From the NCBI GenBank assembly GCA_947683625.1, contig CANTUR010000644.1, forward strand, positions 299,501 to 363,500: 64,000 nt of DNA, read 5' to 3'. Position numbers and translations under genes: made by a program. Positions 48,061 through 61,782 of the stretch are shown here, piece after piece; within the stretch, counting starts at the first letter, position 1, and each line of letters starts with the position of its first letter. The notes beneath the pieces were generated by a model. It was not told where the DNA came from. It saw only the letters and a list, made by a program, of their open reading frames with translations, and searched no databases. Source of the stretch: Mallotus nudiflorus (taxonomy: Eukaryota; Streptophyta; Magnoliopsida; Malpighiales; Euphorbiaceae).

Positions 48061-51000
48061 TTAAAATTGTGCCAAATTAAAAAGTCTCAAATTTCACATT
48101 GAAAATAAATAATAAAATTTTTTTTTCCATTATGTTATTGAATAAAAATCATTCGTTTCTTTTTCATTTTAAAGAATATAAATTTTTTAAAAATTAAGAA
48201 GCATACAAGATAAAACTAAAATTTAAGTCTTAAACAAACAAAGGATATTATATTATTTTATTTATAGCAAATAGGTTCATTTTAACTTCATATAACTTAC
48301 TCGCAGTAAATAAGTTCACAGCAATATATATTTTATTTGCTATAAAATAATAGGTTAATAATTAAAATATTTTTTTACAAAATTTATATTTTTATAGCAA
48401 TTTAATATTTTTTTGCAATTTAACTTCATTATTATAACTTATATAACTAAAAATATTAAGAAATTTAAATTTTTATTAATAACTTTTAACCACACCATTT
48501 ATTATTATTGCAAATTATAAATCTATTTATTAGAAAATTTTATAAATTTAATTACAAATTGCTCGAAAACTATGAGTGAGAATTGTTGTAATCATAATCT
48601 TCCGCCTTAATAGTCATCATTGTCAAAAGTGCGACATCTCCACTCTCAAATTTTTAGTATTTATGCACTTACCCTTCCTAAAGCTTATAGAGAGCCATCT
48701 TCTTCATTAAACGCACATATTTTAAAGTTACATTTTTCTCTTTTAAATTTAACTTAATTTATATTTTTCTCTCTTTCAAATTTTGTAAAAGAAATCATAA
48801 TTAAAATCAAATAAAATGAAAACAATATAAATATTTTTATATATGTTTTAGTTTGAAATGTAATCAAAATTTACTTCATTTGCATATATATAATGTTAAA
48901 AAAATGCTATATAATTTTAATAAAGTAAATAATGTCTAACAAAATACAATATTGTTAAGAGAAAAAAGAAATGTCATTGTCACAAATCCATCTTTTCTAC
49001 CTAATTTTGTTTGCTTATCACATTTTATAAATTTGCATACTTGGCCATAATAATAATAATATTTGCATGTAAATGCAAAGTATACACGTGTAACAAAATT
49101 GCATGTGTATACAAAAGTAATATTATTAATTAATTGAAAGTACATAATAAATAGTTGGAAAGTCCAAACTTTGTTATTACACATTAATTTTTTTATTAAT
49201 AAACCTATGGCAGATTGGAAATGTGAGCTGAATGTTTTGAGCAAATATATAAATTAGAGGAAGAATATTCTTTACAAAAAATTATGAATATTATATACAC
49301 GAAGAAAATCAAAACGAGATCTTTTTGTTAAGAATTTAAAATTAGTATAAGCATTGTCCTTGCAAAAAATATGAATTAAGTATTGAATATAACTTGACCT
49401 TTTTTTTTTAAAAGAAGGTAGCTTAACAAATCAATAACAATGGAATGGGCTTTATTATGGAATACCCATCTTAGTTTATTTTAAGCCTTTTATAACTAAG
49501 AATTATCCAATTAATTTTATTCTAGAATTTTTTAATAAAAAAATTGTAGTGTTTTTTTTTCTTTTTTTTCTCTTTTTTATTTTTTAGAACTTTAGTTTTT
49601 GATTTCCTTGGCTTATCTTTTAAATCGATGATAGTCCCTTATTATTTCTTTTTATTTTATTTACATTATTTTGATTTTTTGTTTAATAAATATAGATTCC
49701 TAATTTGTTTGTTCTATTTATTCTTTTGGCTGAAATTTCTGAATCTTCATTTATGGAGTTTTTTTTTCTTTGATGTTATTTCTTTATGGATTTTAAATTT
49801 CTCTATCATGAAAATTATATTGATATTTTTGTAGTCAAACTTATTTAAAGATTATAGAGTCAATTTATTTTAAGAGGAGGGCATGAATTGTTAAATTGTA
49901 TATTAAAAGAACTCTATTAATGTGATTAAAAAATAATGATAAAAAATTATACGATAGTGATATCTTATTTTGGTACATCTTAGTTGTAATTTTATTTGTA
50001 TTATTTATTTATCAAGATGTATTCTTAATTTTCAATGAATAAATAATTCATTTTTCTCTAAAAAAAATTACCAACTAAAATATTTGCATATTTATGTATT
50101 AGATTGATAGTTTTCTTGGCTGATAAAGATTAGTAAGATTATGATTTTTTTTGAAAAAAATCTGAAGTTAAATTATGAGAAAAGCTAACATTAATTTTAG
50201 CTTTTCTGAGCTCGTTATTTTGAAAAAAAATCAAATATCTACCTTTAAATTAATTCTCACAACTAAAAAATTAACTCCATCACTCTTAATAAATATACTC
50301 TTGGATGAAAAAGAAACTTTATTGTCTGCTTAATCTAGATCATGATGTGAAATTAATGAAAAGAAAAAAAATTACCCCATAGCATGCAAAAAAAAAAAAA
50401 ATGGTCTACACATTTTCATGCAACATATATATTGGTTTAAAATAATTAATGTCTTAATTTAAGTAGTAAGATAATATCGCTTTAAAAGAAAAGCAAGATG
50501 ACACTAATTGTAATATGTGGAACAAAATGTGTGATTTGGATATTAATAAATGGAAATCTTGTAAAATATACAAGGCAAGGGTTATTTGAATCTTAATGCA
50601 TATTGGCTTCACTAGTATATTTATATCACAATAATCCAAATAATTCGCATGATGAGATTATAAAATAGGCCCAGACTATATAACAAATTAATAAAACATA
50701 TTTAAATAATAGCAATTGTTTTAATAATTATAAGAAGGGACAATGACTTCAGAGAACACTAAAGTTTTTTTACTTTGAATTTTATAAATTAGTCCAAAAT
50801 CTTTGTGTCACAATTGAGTTCATATAAGATTCATATTTTTGAAAAAATGTGACTGATAATTTTTTCACATTTCAATCTTTAAATTTTTAAATATAAAACT
50901 ACAATCTAGACTACTTTTGGTGAATTTTTTTTAATTACTAATTTTAAAAAATTAATATTTTTAGAAACTCACAAAAATATTAAATTTTAAACTAATAAAT

Positions 51001-51290
51001 TAGGATTGACGTTTTTCTAAAATTTTCTTTTCATAATTAAGTTCTAATGTTTTCAATGATTTTCTTAGTTATATTTTACTGATAAATTTTTACTTAAATT
51101 TAATTGTTTCTTTTGATTGAAAATGTTTTCTTTTTAATGTGAACTTTTTGGACTATAAGTTTTTTCTTAAAATTAAAACAGAAAAAAATTAAGAATAAAA
51201 TAGAAAAATTACAATTTTAAATTTTAAAAATTGAAATACAAAAGAAAAATAGCATTTAGGATTAGCCTATTGTTGGGAAAAGTCTAAACT
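48061..51290. other. AT-rich intergenic DNA
   Basis: No gene, RNA or clear transposon is seen. Short frames at 48936-49244, 49628-49834 and 50454-50639 have hydrophobic or AT-driven compositions and no recognisable motifs. Confidence 0.5.
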
Positions 51291-54102
51291 TGTCACAACT
51301 CAAATTGGGAGTCATGACCCGCGCTAGGAAACGAGAATTTTTTTGAATCCAAAACTCGTAACAAGCTTTAAAAGAAAAAAATGTGCAATAAATAAGTAAA
51401 ATACATCAAAATTTAAAAATTAAATCAATATAAAATAAATACTTATGTCATATCATAAAATAAAAATATTTCATACAATATTTAGAGAAAAATCTCTGAC
51501 ATTAAAAACCATTCTACAGATACAAAGTACTACTGATGCTACTGCATTTTTCTAGAGTACAATAAAAGTCAGATAAGTAGTTTACATAAACTAGTCGAGG
51601 CTAAAGAAGTCGGACGTATAGGCCTACTACTGAGGTATGAGAAAGAAGAATCTCCTGTAAAATAAATAACTGAGGGGAGTCAGATTTCATTGAGTGAATT
51701 ATTATATTATATCTACATTCACCTCCTAATGTTATATGCAATCAAGCATCAATATATATAATAAATATATAGAAGCATTTCACTCAAATGTTGAAATCAC
51801 TTTATATATATACTAAATGCTGAAAAACATTTATTTCAATGAAAGATCAAATAGAACCCTATTTATATGCAACATCAATCAAAAATATCTCTCTAGCCAT
51901 ATTGGCTCACTTCATTCCAAATTAATTCTCTTATTCCATTTGGACAGTAGACTAGCCTCGAGACACTAAGTCAACCGAACTCCAATAGTCTCACTATCAA
52001 TGTTATTGGCCCTGAGACACTAGGTCAATCAAACTCATGCAATCATATTACTCAATCACATCAATTTCAAAATTAATCAATCAAATAAATGTCACCTTAA
52101 GTGATTCACAACTCAACCCTAAATCTATCGCACCGGTATGCACACGGTCCTAGTGCTACCCACTAGGTAGCACGTTCTATTGATATCCTTCAAATAAAAT
52201 TGAATATACCTATGGGAAAATAAATAATGCATAATTAAACATAATAACATTCATAATAACAAAATACACCATATATATACAAAAAATATATCAAAAATAT
52301 ACCAAATATATTTCAAGTATATATATGCTACCTATATCCAAATCAACCATAAATATACAAAATATAAACCATGAATATACCAAAAATATTCTAAGTGTAC
52401 ATTGAAAATATAACATGCATATATATTTAAATATACCAAAAATATACTGAAAATATACCTAACATATACTAAAACATTTAATAAAAAAAATTTGTGTATA
52501 AATACATATTAGAAATATGAATACTCAATATCATGCATCCTATATGCAATGTATATATAAAATAATAACTCACAATTCTGCACTCCTCGGACTAGCTTGA
52601 TGAACCTGGTCCAATAGGCCTCAGTCTCAGCGTAACTAGAAAATAAATAATAGTAAGTTAGAATAAATCTAACTTATACTTCTAAAAGAGTCTCGATCTA
52701 GGAATACAAAATTCAGACAGACACAGAAATTCAAAATCGACTTGACGTCACGTTTTATGAGAATTCTATAAAAAATTTGGCAAAATCTACTCTGTAAAAC
52801 GGACATCTCTCTACTAAAAAGTAGAGACAATCCTGTAAGAAAAACACACTTTTAACACACAAGGCTCAACACCTCGGGTTAGGACTCCGAACTGTATAAT
52901 TTTCCAACCGAGGTTCACAATTCACCAAAAATCAATATAATATAATAAACATACTAAAAATCATTAAATTTCATAAATATCCTCAAAATACAAAAATATA
53001 ATATATTTAAACATTAAAACACTAAATACAATTATTTTCACAATAATTAACTAAAAATCTCAAATAATAATATAATATTAATAAAAATCTAAAATTTTCA
53101 ATAATTCAATATAAAATAGTAAAAATTCACTCTTATATATTCAAATAGCTTAAATATGTATTACAAGTAATTAAAAATCCATTTAATCACCAAATTAGTA
53201 AATAATATATTATTTGAAAATAATTTTTAAAAATCAGTATTAATTAGTTCAAATAGTAAATAATTTATAAAAATCATTTTAATATCCTATATAATTCTAA
53301 AACCATTTAAAACATATTATTTAGCTATAATTTTCACAAAATTACAACAATTAGCCTATATATACAAAATTTACATAATATAATTAATATTCTCAAAAAT
53401 TATATAAATTCACCAAAAATTATTTCAAATATTCTAAAATTATTAACTCACATTAAAAACACCAATTTAACTAAATTCTCATTAAAACTAATTAATTAAC
53501 ATAATTATCAATAATTAAATATTTAATATTAAAATAATAAAAAAATAACCAAAAATTCAAATTAATTCAAAAAAATTCACAAAAAATATATTTGAGAAGT
53601 TTGAGCTACAAAAAACAACATTTGTGAAGCAAATTTTCATGAATCAACCTAAATCAAGTTCAAAAAAATCAAAAACCCAAAAAGACATAAACTAAAAATT
53701 GAAGATATCTAAGAATCTAGAGGTTTTGAGCTCAAACGGAGCTCGGAAATGCACTCACCGGATGAAAAGCTTTTGAAAGAGTCCAGTTTGATGAGCTGGA
53801 GTGGCCAGAATCTCGCCGGCAAGAGGAAGCTTCCACTTTTGGCTTCTCTGCGTTTCCAACGATCCAGGCAGCTTCTCAGAGTGCTAAAGGTAGCGGACGA
53901 CAGCTGGAGGGAAAGGGAAGCGGTGGCGGTCGGTGGTTGTAGGTAGGGTGGCTTCGGTGGTCTGTGATGGTGGTGGCCGAGAGAGAGGAAGAAGAAGAAG
54001 AAGAAGAATAAGAAGGAGAAAAATGTTGACCCGTTTTTCATTTTGACTTTTCTATTTATTTATTTAATTATGAATTTACTAAAATGCCCTTTCAATAAAT
54101 TA

Positions 54103-54161
<59 letters not shown>

Positions 54162-54393
54162 GAACAACAACAACAACAACAACAACAACAATAATAATAA
54201 TAATAATAATATTATATTAATATTAATATTAATCGCACATCAAATAAATTGTTTTTACATAAATAATTCCTCAAAATAAAATACATAAATATTATTAGCA
54301 ATTAACAATAATAATATACAATTAAAATTTAAAATTATTAATATTGCATATTCCAACATAATATTATTTTATTTAAAATAATAAATCTTTACA
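51291..54393 (-). repeat. Element B 3' LTR (3103 bp)
   Basis: Similar along its length to 59403-61941, except that 51568-52199 (632 bp) is absent from the other copy. It contains a trinucleotide array at 54104-54211 and, near 53730-54030, a GC-richer stretch that gives a spurious frame. That stretch is not a host gene, because it recurs in the other LTR. Confidence 0.85.
54104..54211. repeat. (AAT)n/(AAC)n array in the 3' LTR of element B
   Basis: About 36 trinucleotide units, AAT with a central AAC block. The poly-Asn frame across it is an artefact. Confidence 0.9.
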
Positions 54394-54411
54394 ATCTTCC
54401 CTCCTTATAAG
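54394..54411 (-). other. Element B polypurine tract
   Basis: On the minus strand, ataaggagggaagat abuts the TG of the 3' LTR. Confidence 0.75.
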
Positions 54412-54479
54412 AATTCGTCCTCGAATTCAAAGAAAAGAACAAAAATAAGAACCATCGAGGGAAAATATAAGGATAAGAA

Positions 54480-55700
54480 GCTCGCATCTCTACTTCAGTC
54501 TCCCAAGTGTGCTCCTCTACATTGTTGCTTCACCACAATACCTTGACCATCGGCATCTGCTTCGAACGCAATTGACAAACTTGATAGTCTACAATCGCAA
54601 TAGGTTCCTCCTCAAACGCCAAGTCTTCATTCACTTCCACACTATCAGATTGCAACATGTGTAAAGGGTCTGAAATATACTTCCTTAGTATCGAGATATG
54701 GAACACTGGATGCAGTTGAGACAAATTCGAAAGCAAAGCCAACCGATATGCAACCATACCCGCTCTTTTCAGAATCTCAAACGGTCCTATATATCTCGAT
54801 GCTAGCTTACCCTTCTTACCAAATCTCATCACACCTTTCATCAGAGACACCTTCAGAAACATATAGTCTTTAACCTGGAATTCCACATCTTTACGTCTTG
54901 GATCCGCATAGCTCTTCTATCTTCTAACTGCGATCTCTAATCTCCTTTTAATCACAGCAACCTTCTCAGCAACATCCTAAACCATCTCAGGTCTATTCAA
55001 TGCACTCTCCCCAATTTCATCCCAACTCAGAAGGGATCTATACTTCCTTTCATACAAAGCCTCATATGGTGCCATCCCAATACTGCAATGGTAGCTGTTA
55101 TTATATGCAAACTCCATAAGTGATAAATGATCATCCCAGCTACCTCTCAAATATAATGCACACATCCTCAACATATCTTCCACTATCTGGATCGTCCTCT
55201 CAAATTGACCATCTGTTTAAGGGTGAAAAGCAGTATTGAAATCAAGCATAGCGCCCATCACTTTTTACAACTTCTATAAAAAATGAGAGGTAAATACTGA
55301 ACCTCTATCAAATACAATAGACACAGGTACTCCGTGAAGGCACATAATATGCTTAACATACAACTTTGTCAATCTAGCTACAGAATAAGTGGCTTTCATA
55401 GGCAAGAAATAAGCAGACTTGGTCAACCTATCCATAATCACCAGATGGAATTGTATCCATCCTTAGAACAAAGTAAACCAATCATAAAATCTATAGCAAT
55501 TCTCTCCTATTTCCACTCAGGAATAGGAAGTGGCTGAAGCTTCCCAAAAGGCTTCTGATGTTCAGCTTTCACTTGTTGACACGTCAAACACTTAACAAAG
55601 TCAACTACATCCTTATTTAGTCCACCCTACCAGTAAAAGTCTCTGATACTGTGGTATATCTTAGTGACACTTGGATGTACGCTGTAGGCTGTAGAATGTG
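54480..55700 (-). pseudogene. Element B integrase with chromodomain
   Basis: Remnants of the integrase core occur at 55560-55200 in several frames; the 'FHP-stop-TDGQ' at about 55220 has TAA in place of Gln. Frame 55183-54977 follows ('WDDHLSLMEFAYNNSYH'). Frame 54886-54530 has the C-terminal 'RFGKKGKLASRYIGPFEI' and 'HPVFHISILRKY', then a chromodomain 'AIVDYQVCQLRSK…VKVLW'. TGA at 54530-54532 interrupts the chromodomain; the expected 'EEHTWETE' end follows it in frame. It would have tethered integration to modified chromatin. Inactive. Confidence 0.8.
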
Positions 55701-55929
55701 CTTCTTTAAGGATCTCTTCTCTCAAATTATCCATATTAGGAACACAAAACCTACCACTGATCCACATAACACCTTCATCATCAAGTGTGAAATCAGTGAA
55801 CTTTCCTGCATGAATATTCTATACAAGCTCTGCTAGAATAGGATCTCAGCCTTGAGCTACCTTAATCCTATCTGTTAGTATAAATCAAACTCTGAACTGA
55901 GCTAACAGTCCACCAGATATACTCATCTT

Positions 55930-56430
55930 CATCATCAGACCTTGATCCACTAACTAGTGCAACTCTTGGATCAACGGTCTCCTCTCCACACTGATGTGAG
56001 CAAGACTACCTGAGGACTTCCTACTCAAGGAATCTGCTACCACATTAGCCTTGCCCGGATGATATAAGATCTTATAATTATAGTCCTTCAGGAGCTCTAA
56101 CCATCTCCTCTGCCTCAGATTCAGATCTCTCCGCTGAAAAATATTCTTAAGGCTTTTGTGATCTATGAAAATCTCACAAGTCACCCCGTATAAATAATGT
56201 CTCTAAATCTTGAGAGCAAAGATCACTGTAGCCATCTCTAGGTCATGGGTGGTATAATTCTGTTCATGCTTCTTTAACTGCCTCAAAGCATAAGCTATCA
56301 CCTTACCATTCTGTATCAACACATAACCTAGGCCAACTCTAGAGGCATCATAATACACAGTGAATTTATCTACTCCATTAGGCAAAGCCAAAACTGGAGT
56401 TGTGGTTAACTTACCCTTCATCAATTGGAA
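55930..56430 (-). pseudogene. Element B RNase H
   Basis: Frames 56424-56203 ('FTVYYDASRVGLGYVL') and 56184-55954 ('IFIDHKSLKNIF', 'RRWLELLKDYNY', 'NVVADSLSRK') are the standard gypsy RNase H, split by one stop between them. The first Asp of the RNase H site (YYDAS) is present. Confidence 0.8.
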
Positions 56431-56699
56431 ACTATTCTCACAAGAATTTGACCACTAAAACTTCACATTCTTCTAAGTCAAGCGAGTCATAGAAGCTACA
56501 ATTCTAGAAAATCCTGTACAAATATCCTATAATACCCAGCTAAACATAGAAAACTTTGAATCTCTATAATTATAGTCAGTCTAGGCCACTCAGATACTGC
56601 TTTAATCTTTTATGGATCAACTTGGATACCATTTTTAGACACCACGTGTCCAAGGAATGCAGCACTCTCTAATCATAAATCACATTTCAAGAATTTAGC

Positions 56700-57860
56700 A
56701 TAAAACTAATGTTCTCTTAGTGTCTGTAGTACAGTCCTCAAGTGATATATGTGCTCGTCCATACTCTTCGAATACACCAGTAAATTATCAATGAAGACTA
56801 CTACAAATTGATCCACAAATGGTATGAATACCCTATTCATCAGATCCATAAAAGCATTTGGTACATTAATCAATCCAAATGACATCACCAAAAACTCATA
56901 GTGGTTATACCAAGTGCATAATGCCATTTTAGGAACATTGGCTTCACTGATTCGTAATTGATGATAACTTAACCTTAAGTCAATCTTAGAAAAAAATTGT
57001 GCACCCTATAGCTGATCAAACAGATCATCTATCCTTGGGAGAGGATACTTGTTCTTTACTATCACCTTATTAAGCTCTCTGTAGTTTATGCACAGTCTCA
57101 GGGTACCATCCTTTTTCCTTACAAATAGGACTAGTGCACCCCAAGGAGAAATATTGGGTATAATAAAACCCTTATCTAGCAATTCTTGCAACTGCTCCTT
57201 CAACTCTTTTAACTCTACAGGAGCCATTTTGTGGGGTGGCATCGAAATAGGAGTAGTACCTGAAACCACATCTATACAGAACTTAATCTCTCTGTGAGGT
57301 AGTAAAGCTGGCAACTCCTTAGGAAAAATATTAGGAAACTCACAGGCAATAGGAACATCTGTGAGTGACAACTTCTCTACTGAAGTATCCCTAACTAATG
57401 CCAAATATCCCTGACAACCCTTTCTCAGCATCTTCGTAGCCATGATAGCAGAGATGAGATTCTGAGATGCAGAACTCTTATCACCCATAAACTTAAACTT
57501 TTCTTCATCAAAAATTCTAAAAATCACCTCTTTACTCCAACAATCCACAACGGCATAGTATTGAGACAATAAATCCATACCTAAAATCATATAGAATTCC
57601 ATTACATCCAATAACTCAAATTCTGCTGGTAATTCTCTACCTTCGATAAACATTAGACAACCAGAAAGAACAACGTCGGTGTCCAATGAATCACTTAGAG
57701 GAGTGGTAACAGACATAGGAAAAGCCATCCTCAAAGCTTGCCAATATAACTTTGAAGTAAACATAGGAGATATAAAAGAGTGTCTGGCACCTGGGTCAAA
57801 CAAAACTCAAGCATCTAGGAAACAAATAGGAATAATACTTGCCATAATGGCATTAGATGC
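56700..57860 (-). pseudogene. Element B protease and reverse transcriptase
   Basis: Frame 57803-57006 starts at the protease site 'FDPGARHSF' (57786-57797), where the usual Asp-Ser-Gly is Asp-Pro-Gly, with a TGA a few codons before. It continues into the reverse transcriptase through 'DKGFI', 'VRKKDGTLRLCINYRELN' and 'YPLPRIDDLFDQL'. Frame 56927-56706 has 'HYEFLVMSFGL' and the catalytic box 'VVVFIDNLLVY'. There the second Asp of the Asp-Asp pair is Asn (56784-56786), a change expected to abolish polymerase activity. Confidence 0.85.
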
Positions 57861-57869
57861 CTGAGCATC

Positions 57870-59200
57870 CTACTGAGTGATGTGGAAAACCCTGGCCTGA
57901 CGTTGACCTCCCTACTGACTGGTAGAAGTCTGGCCAAAACCTTTGGCACCTCCTCTGGTACCTTTACCATGTCCCTATTGAGCAATAATTTGAGTTGAAC
58001 TCTAGTGCTGAATTGGAGGTAACTAAAAAGGAACTGGTGTTGCACTAGCAATCGATTGCTGCAGAAACTACAGAATCTGCTGTGGCTGAAAACTAGAATA
58101 GGGACATGATCTGGCAAAGTGGCCCATCTGTTGCATAAAAAATAAGTCAACAGTGCCATATAACATAGCCCCTGATGGACTCTACCACACGTCTGGAAAA
58201 CACTGGCTGCTGACCCTGAACTCTAACCACTACTGCTACTCGGAGCACCTGACCCAAATCTTATCAGTCTATACTATCCCCCATGGCCATGTCTACTACT
58301 TCTATGCACTCTTTGTTGTTGCCTCTGGCTCTGCTACATTAAACCTCTTTGTTGACTACTCAAACTAATATGAAAGGTCGAATACAGAGTAGTCTGAAAT
58401 CCTTTTGACTGAATGTCCAATTGATAATAATCAGGCATAGCTCCATGCTTGACTAATCTCAGCTTAATCTCTTTGGCCAACTCTATCACCAACTCCAGAG
58501 TAAGGCCCGCTGTAGGTAACCTAACAAATACAGAACCTAGACCAATGACGTACATAGTAACCGTAAAGTACTGATCTCTCATTAAATTCTCTGTATATCT
58601 GCCAAGTTGAAGAAATTTTTTAGTGTAATCCTCGACAGATTTATCACTTCTGGTGATGTTGGTCAACCTGAGTCTGTAACTTATCTGGAGTGGTTGTAGG
58701 CAGAATCTCCTCATAAATCTCTCTCTGAACTGTGCCCAAGTCATCGTCATCATATATGGCTGAATCACCTGGATGAACTAATCTAGGGATAGTCCTTTTA
58801 TTGACAACTCAATAATCATGATCCATTGGTACTCGATGTGAGCAGTTCGAGTCCTCGTCTCAATCGCCTGTAGAAAATCTAACAAATCTGACATCTTATC
58901 AAAAGCTATTCGACCAACTCTGGCATAGAACAATGCTACCTCAGGTTTTGACATACCCTGCTGATAGGTAGGCTGAATTAGTGGTGCAATTGGAGGTATC
59001 ACAACTTCCTCATATTCTGGCTCTATAGGTTCCTCATCCTGTAGCTCACGCTGTCTATGGTGACCTGTTGCTCCTCAAGGTTTACCTCTACCTTGACCTC
59101 TATGCCTAACTAACGGCTCAGGAGGTAAAATCTTATCCTGAAAGGACTTATCATCCTCGACCTCAATGACTGGTGGAGTGACACGCGCTTACCTCCTCAT
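57870..59200 (-). pseudogene. Element B gag
   Basis: Frames 59002-58778 and 58768-58334 form the capsid part ('TWAQFRERFMRRF', 'KSVEDYTKKFLQLGRYTENL'). Near 58085-58150 is the worn zinc knuckle 'MGHFARSCP', in which only the His and last Cys of the CCHC pattern remain. A Gly/Arg-rich linker leads to the protease. Several stops. Confidence 0.75.
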
Positions 59201-59384
59201 TCTGAAAAGACAAACTAGAAAGATATTCAGATAAAATAGACAAGCTAGCGATTACAAAGAACTAAATTAAGGAAAACGTATCCAAGACATACTCGAACCT
59301 TATTAACTGTAGTAGTTTCAAAGAAAACAAAACTCTGAAAACCTGGGTCCGAAATACTAATAACCTAGGGCTCAGATACAAACT

Positions 59385-59402
59385 TCGATTTGATACCAAC
59401 TT
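59385..59402 (-). other. Element B primer-binding site (tRNA-Met type)
   Basis: On the minus strand, aaagttggtatcaaatcg follows the LTR end. Its ttggtatca core is the usual tRNA-Met complementary site. Confidence 0.7.
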
Positions 59403-61543
59403 TGTCACAACCCAAATTGGGAGTCATGACCGGCGCTAGGGAATGAGAATTCTTTTGAATTCGGAACTCGTAGTAAACCTTAAAAGAAAAAAAGTGTGCA
59501 ATAAATAAATAAAATGCACTAGAATTTAAAACTTAAATCAATATAAAATAAATACTTATGTCATATCATAAAATAAAAACATTTCATACAATATTCAGAG
59601 AAAGATCTCTGACATTAAAAACCATTCTACAGATACAAAGTACTGCTGATACTACCATAGTTTTCTAAAGTACAATAAAATTGAATATATATATGGGAAA
59701 ATAAATAATGCATAATTAAACATAATAACAAAATAAATCATATATATACAAAAAATATACTAAATATATTTCAAGTATAAATACGCTACATATATCCAAA
59801 ATCAACCATAAATATACCGAATATAAACCATGAATATAACAAAAATATTCTAAGTGTACATGGAAAATATAACATGCGTATATGTTGAAATATACCAAAA
59901 ATATACTGAAAATATACCTAACACATACTAAAACATTTAATAAAACAATTCATGTATAAATACATATTAAAAACATGAATACTCAATATCATGGATCCTA
60001 TATGTGATGTATATATAAAATAATAACTCACAATTATGCGCTCCTTGAGACTGATTTGACGGGCCTAGTCCAATAAGCCTCGTTTTCAGCACAACTAGAA
60101 AATAAATAATAGTAAATCAGAATAAATCTAACTTATACTTCTAAAAGAAACTCGATCTAGGAATATGAAACTCAAACAGATACAAAAATTTAGAATCGAC
60201 TCGACGTCACGTTTTACGAAAATTCTACCAAAAATTTGGCAGAACCTCCTTTATAAAATGGAAATCTCTCTACTAAAAAGTAGAGTCGTTCCTGCAAAAA
60301 AAAAAAAAAACACTCTTTTAATACACAAAGCTCAACACTTTGGGTTGAAACCCCGAACTGTATAATTTTCCAACTGATGTTCACAATTCACTAAAAATCA
60401 ATATAATATAATAAATATACTAAAAATCATTAAATCCATAAATATCCTCAAAATATGAAAATATAATATATTTAAACATTAAAACACTAAATACAATTAT
60501 TTTCACAATAATTAACTAAAAATCTCAAAGAATAATATAATATTAATAAAAATCTAAATTTTTCAATAATTCAATATAAAATAGTAAAAATTCACTTTTA
60601 TATATTCAAATAGCTTAAATATGTATTAAAAGTAATTAAAAATCCATTAAATCACCAAATTAGTAAATAATATATTATTTGAAAATAATTTTCAAAAATT
60701 AGTATTAATTAGTTAAAATAGTAAATAATTTATGAAAATCATTTTAATACCCTATATAATTATAAAACCATTTAAAAAATATTATTTCGCTATAATTTTC
60801 ACAAAATTACACAATTAACCTATATATACAAAATTTACATAATATAATTAATATTCTCAAAAATTATATAAATCCACCAAAAATTATTTTAAATATTCTA
60901 AAAGTGTTAACTCACATTAAAAACACCAATTTAACTAAATTCTCATTAAAACTAATTAATTAACATAATTATCAATAATTAAATATTTAATATTAAAATA
61001 ATAAAAAATTAACCAAAAATTCAAATTAATTCAAAAAAATTCACAAAAAATATATTTGAGAAGCTTGAGGTACAAAAAACAACATTTGTTAAGCAAGTTT
61101 TCATGAATCAACCTAAATCAAGTTCAAAAAAATCAAAAACCCTAAAACACATAAACTAAAAATTGAAGATATCTAAAAATCTAAAGATTTTGAGCTTAAA
61201 CGAAGCTCAAAAATGGACTCATTGGATGAAAAGCTTTTGAAAGAGTTTGGTCCGACGAGCTAGGGTGGCTGGAATCTCACAAGTAAGAGGAAGCTTCCAC
61301 TTTCGGCTTCTCTGCATTTCCAGCGATCCAGGTAGCTTCCCGGAATGCTGAAGGCGGTGGACGGCAGCTGGAGGGAGAGGGAAGCGGTGGCGATTGGTGG
61401 TTGCAGGTGGGGCGACTTTGATGGTCTGTGATGGTGGTGGCCGAGAGAGAGGAAGAAGAAGAAAAATATTGACCCATTTTTTATTTTTACTTTTCTATTT
61501 ATTTATTTAATTATGAATTTACTAAAATGCCCTTTCAACAAAT

Positions 61544-61610
<67 letters not shown>

Positions 61611-61686
61611 CAACAACAACAACAATAACAATAACAATAACAATAACAATAACAATGATAATAATAATATTAATAACAACAACAAC

Positions 61687-61782
<96 letters not shown>

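Noticed and set aside
47560..48080. CACTA transposon
   Set aside because: Subterminal-like motifs are dense, but no CACTA ends, inverted termini or 3-bp duplication could be found.
53709..54041. 110-codon frame with Pro/His-rich segment
   Set aside because: It lies within an LTR of element B and recurs in the partner LTR (61277-61477) in altered form, so it is not a host gene.
54043..54279. Poly-asparagine reading frame
   Set aside because: It is the translation of an (AAT)n/(AAC)n microsatellite in the LTR of element B; the same applies to 61503-61907 (poly-Leu) and 61513-61791.
54530..59200. Functional genes from the longer minus-strand frames (for example 57006-57803)
   Set aside because: They are parts of one decayed gypsy polyprotein with stops and altered catalytic residues.
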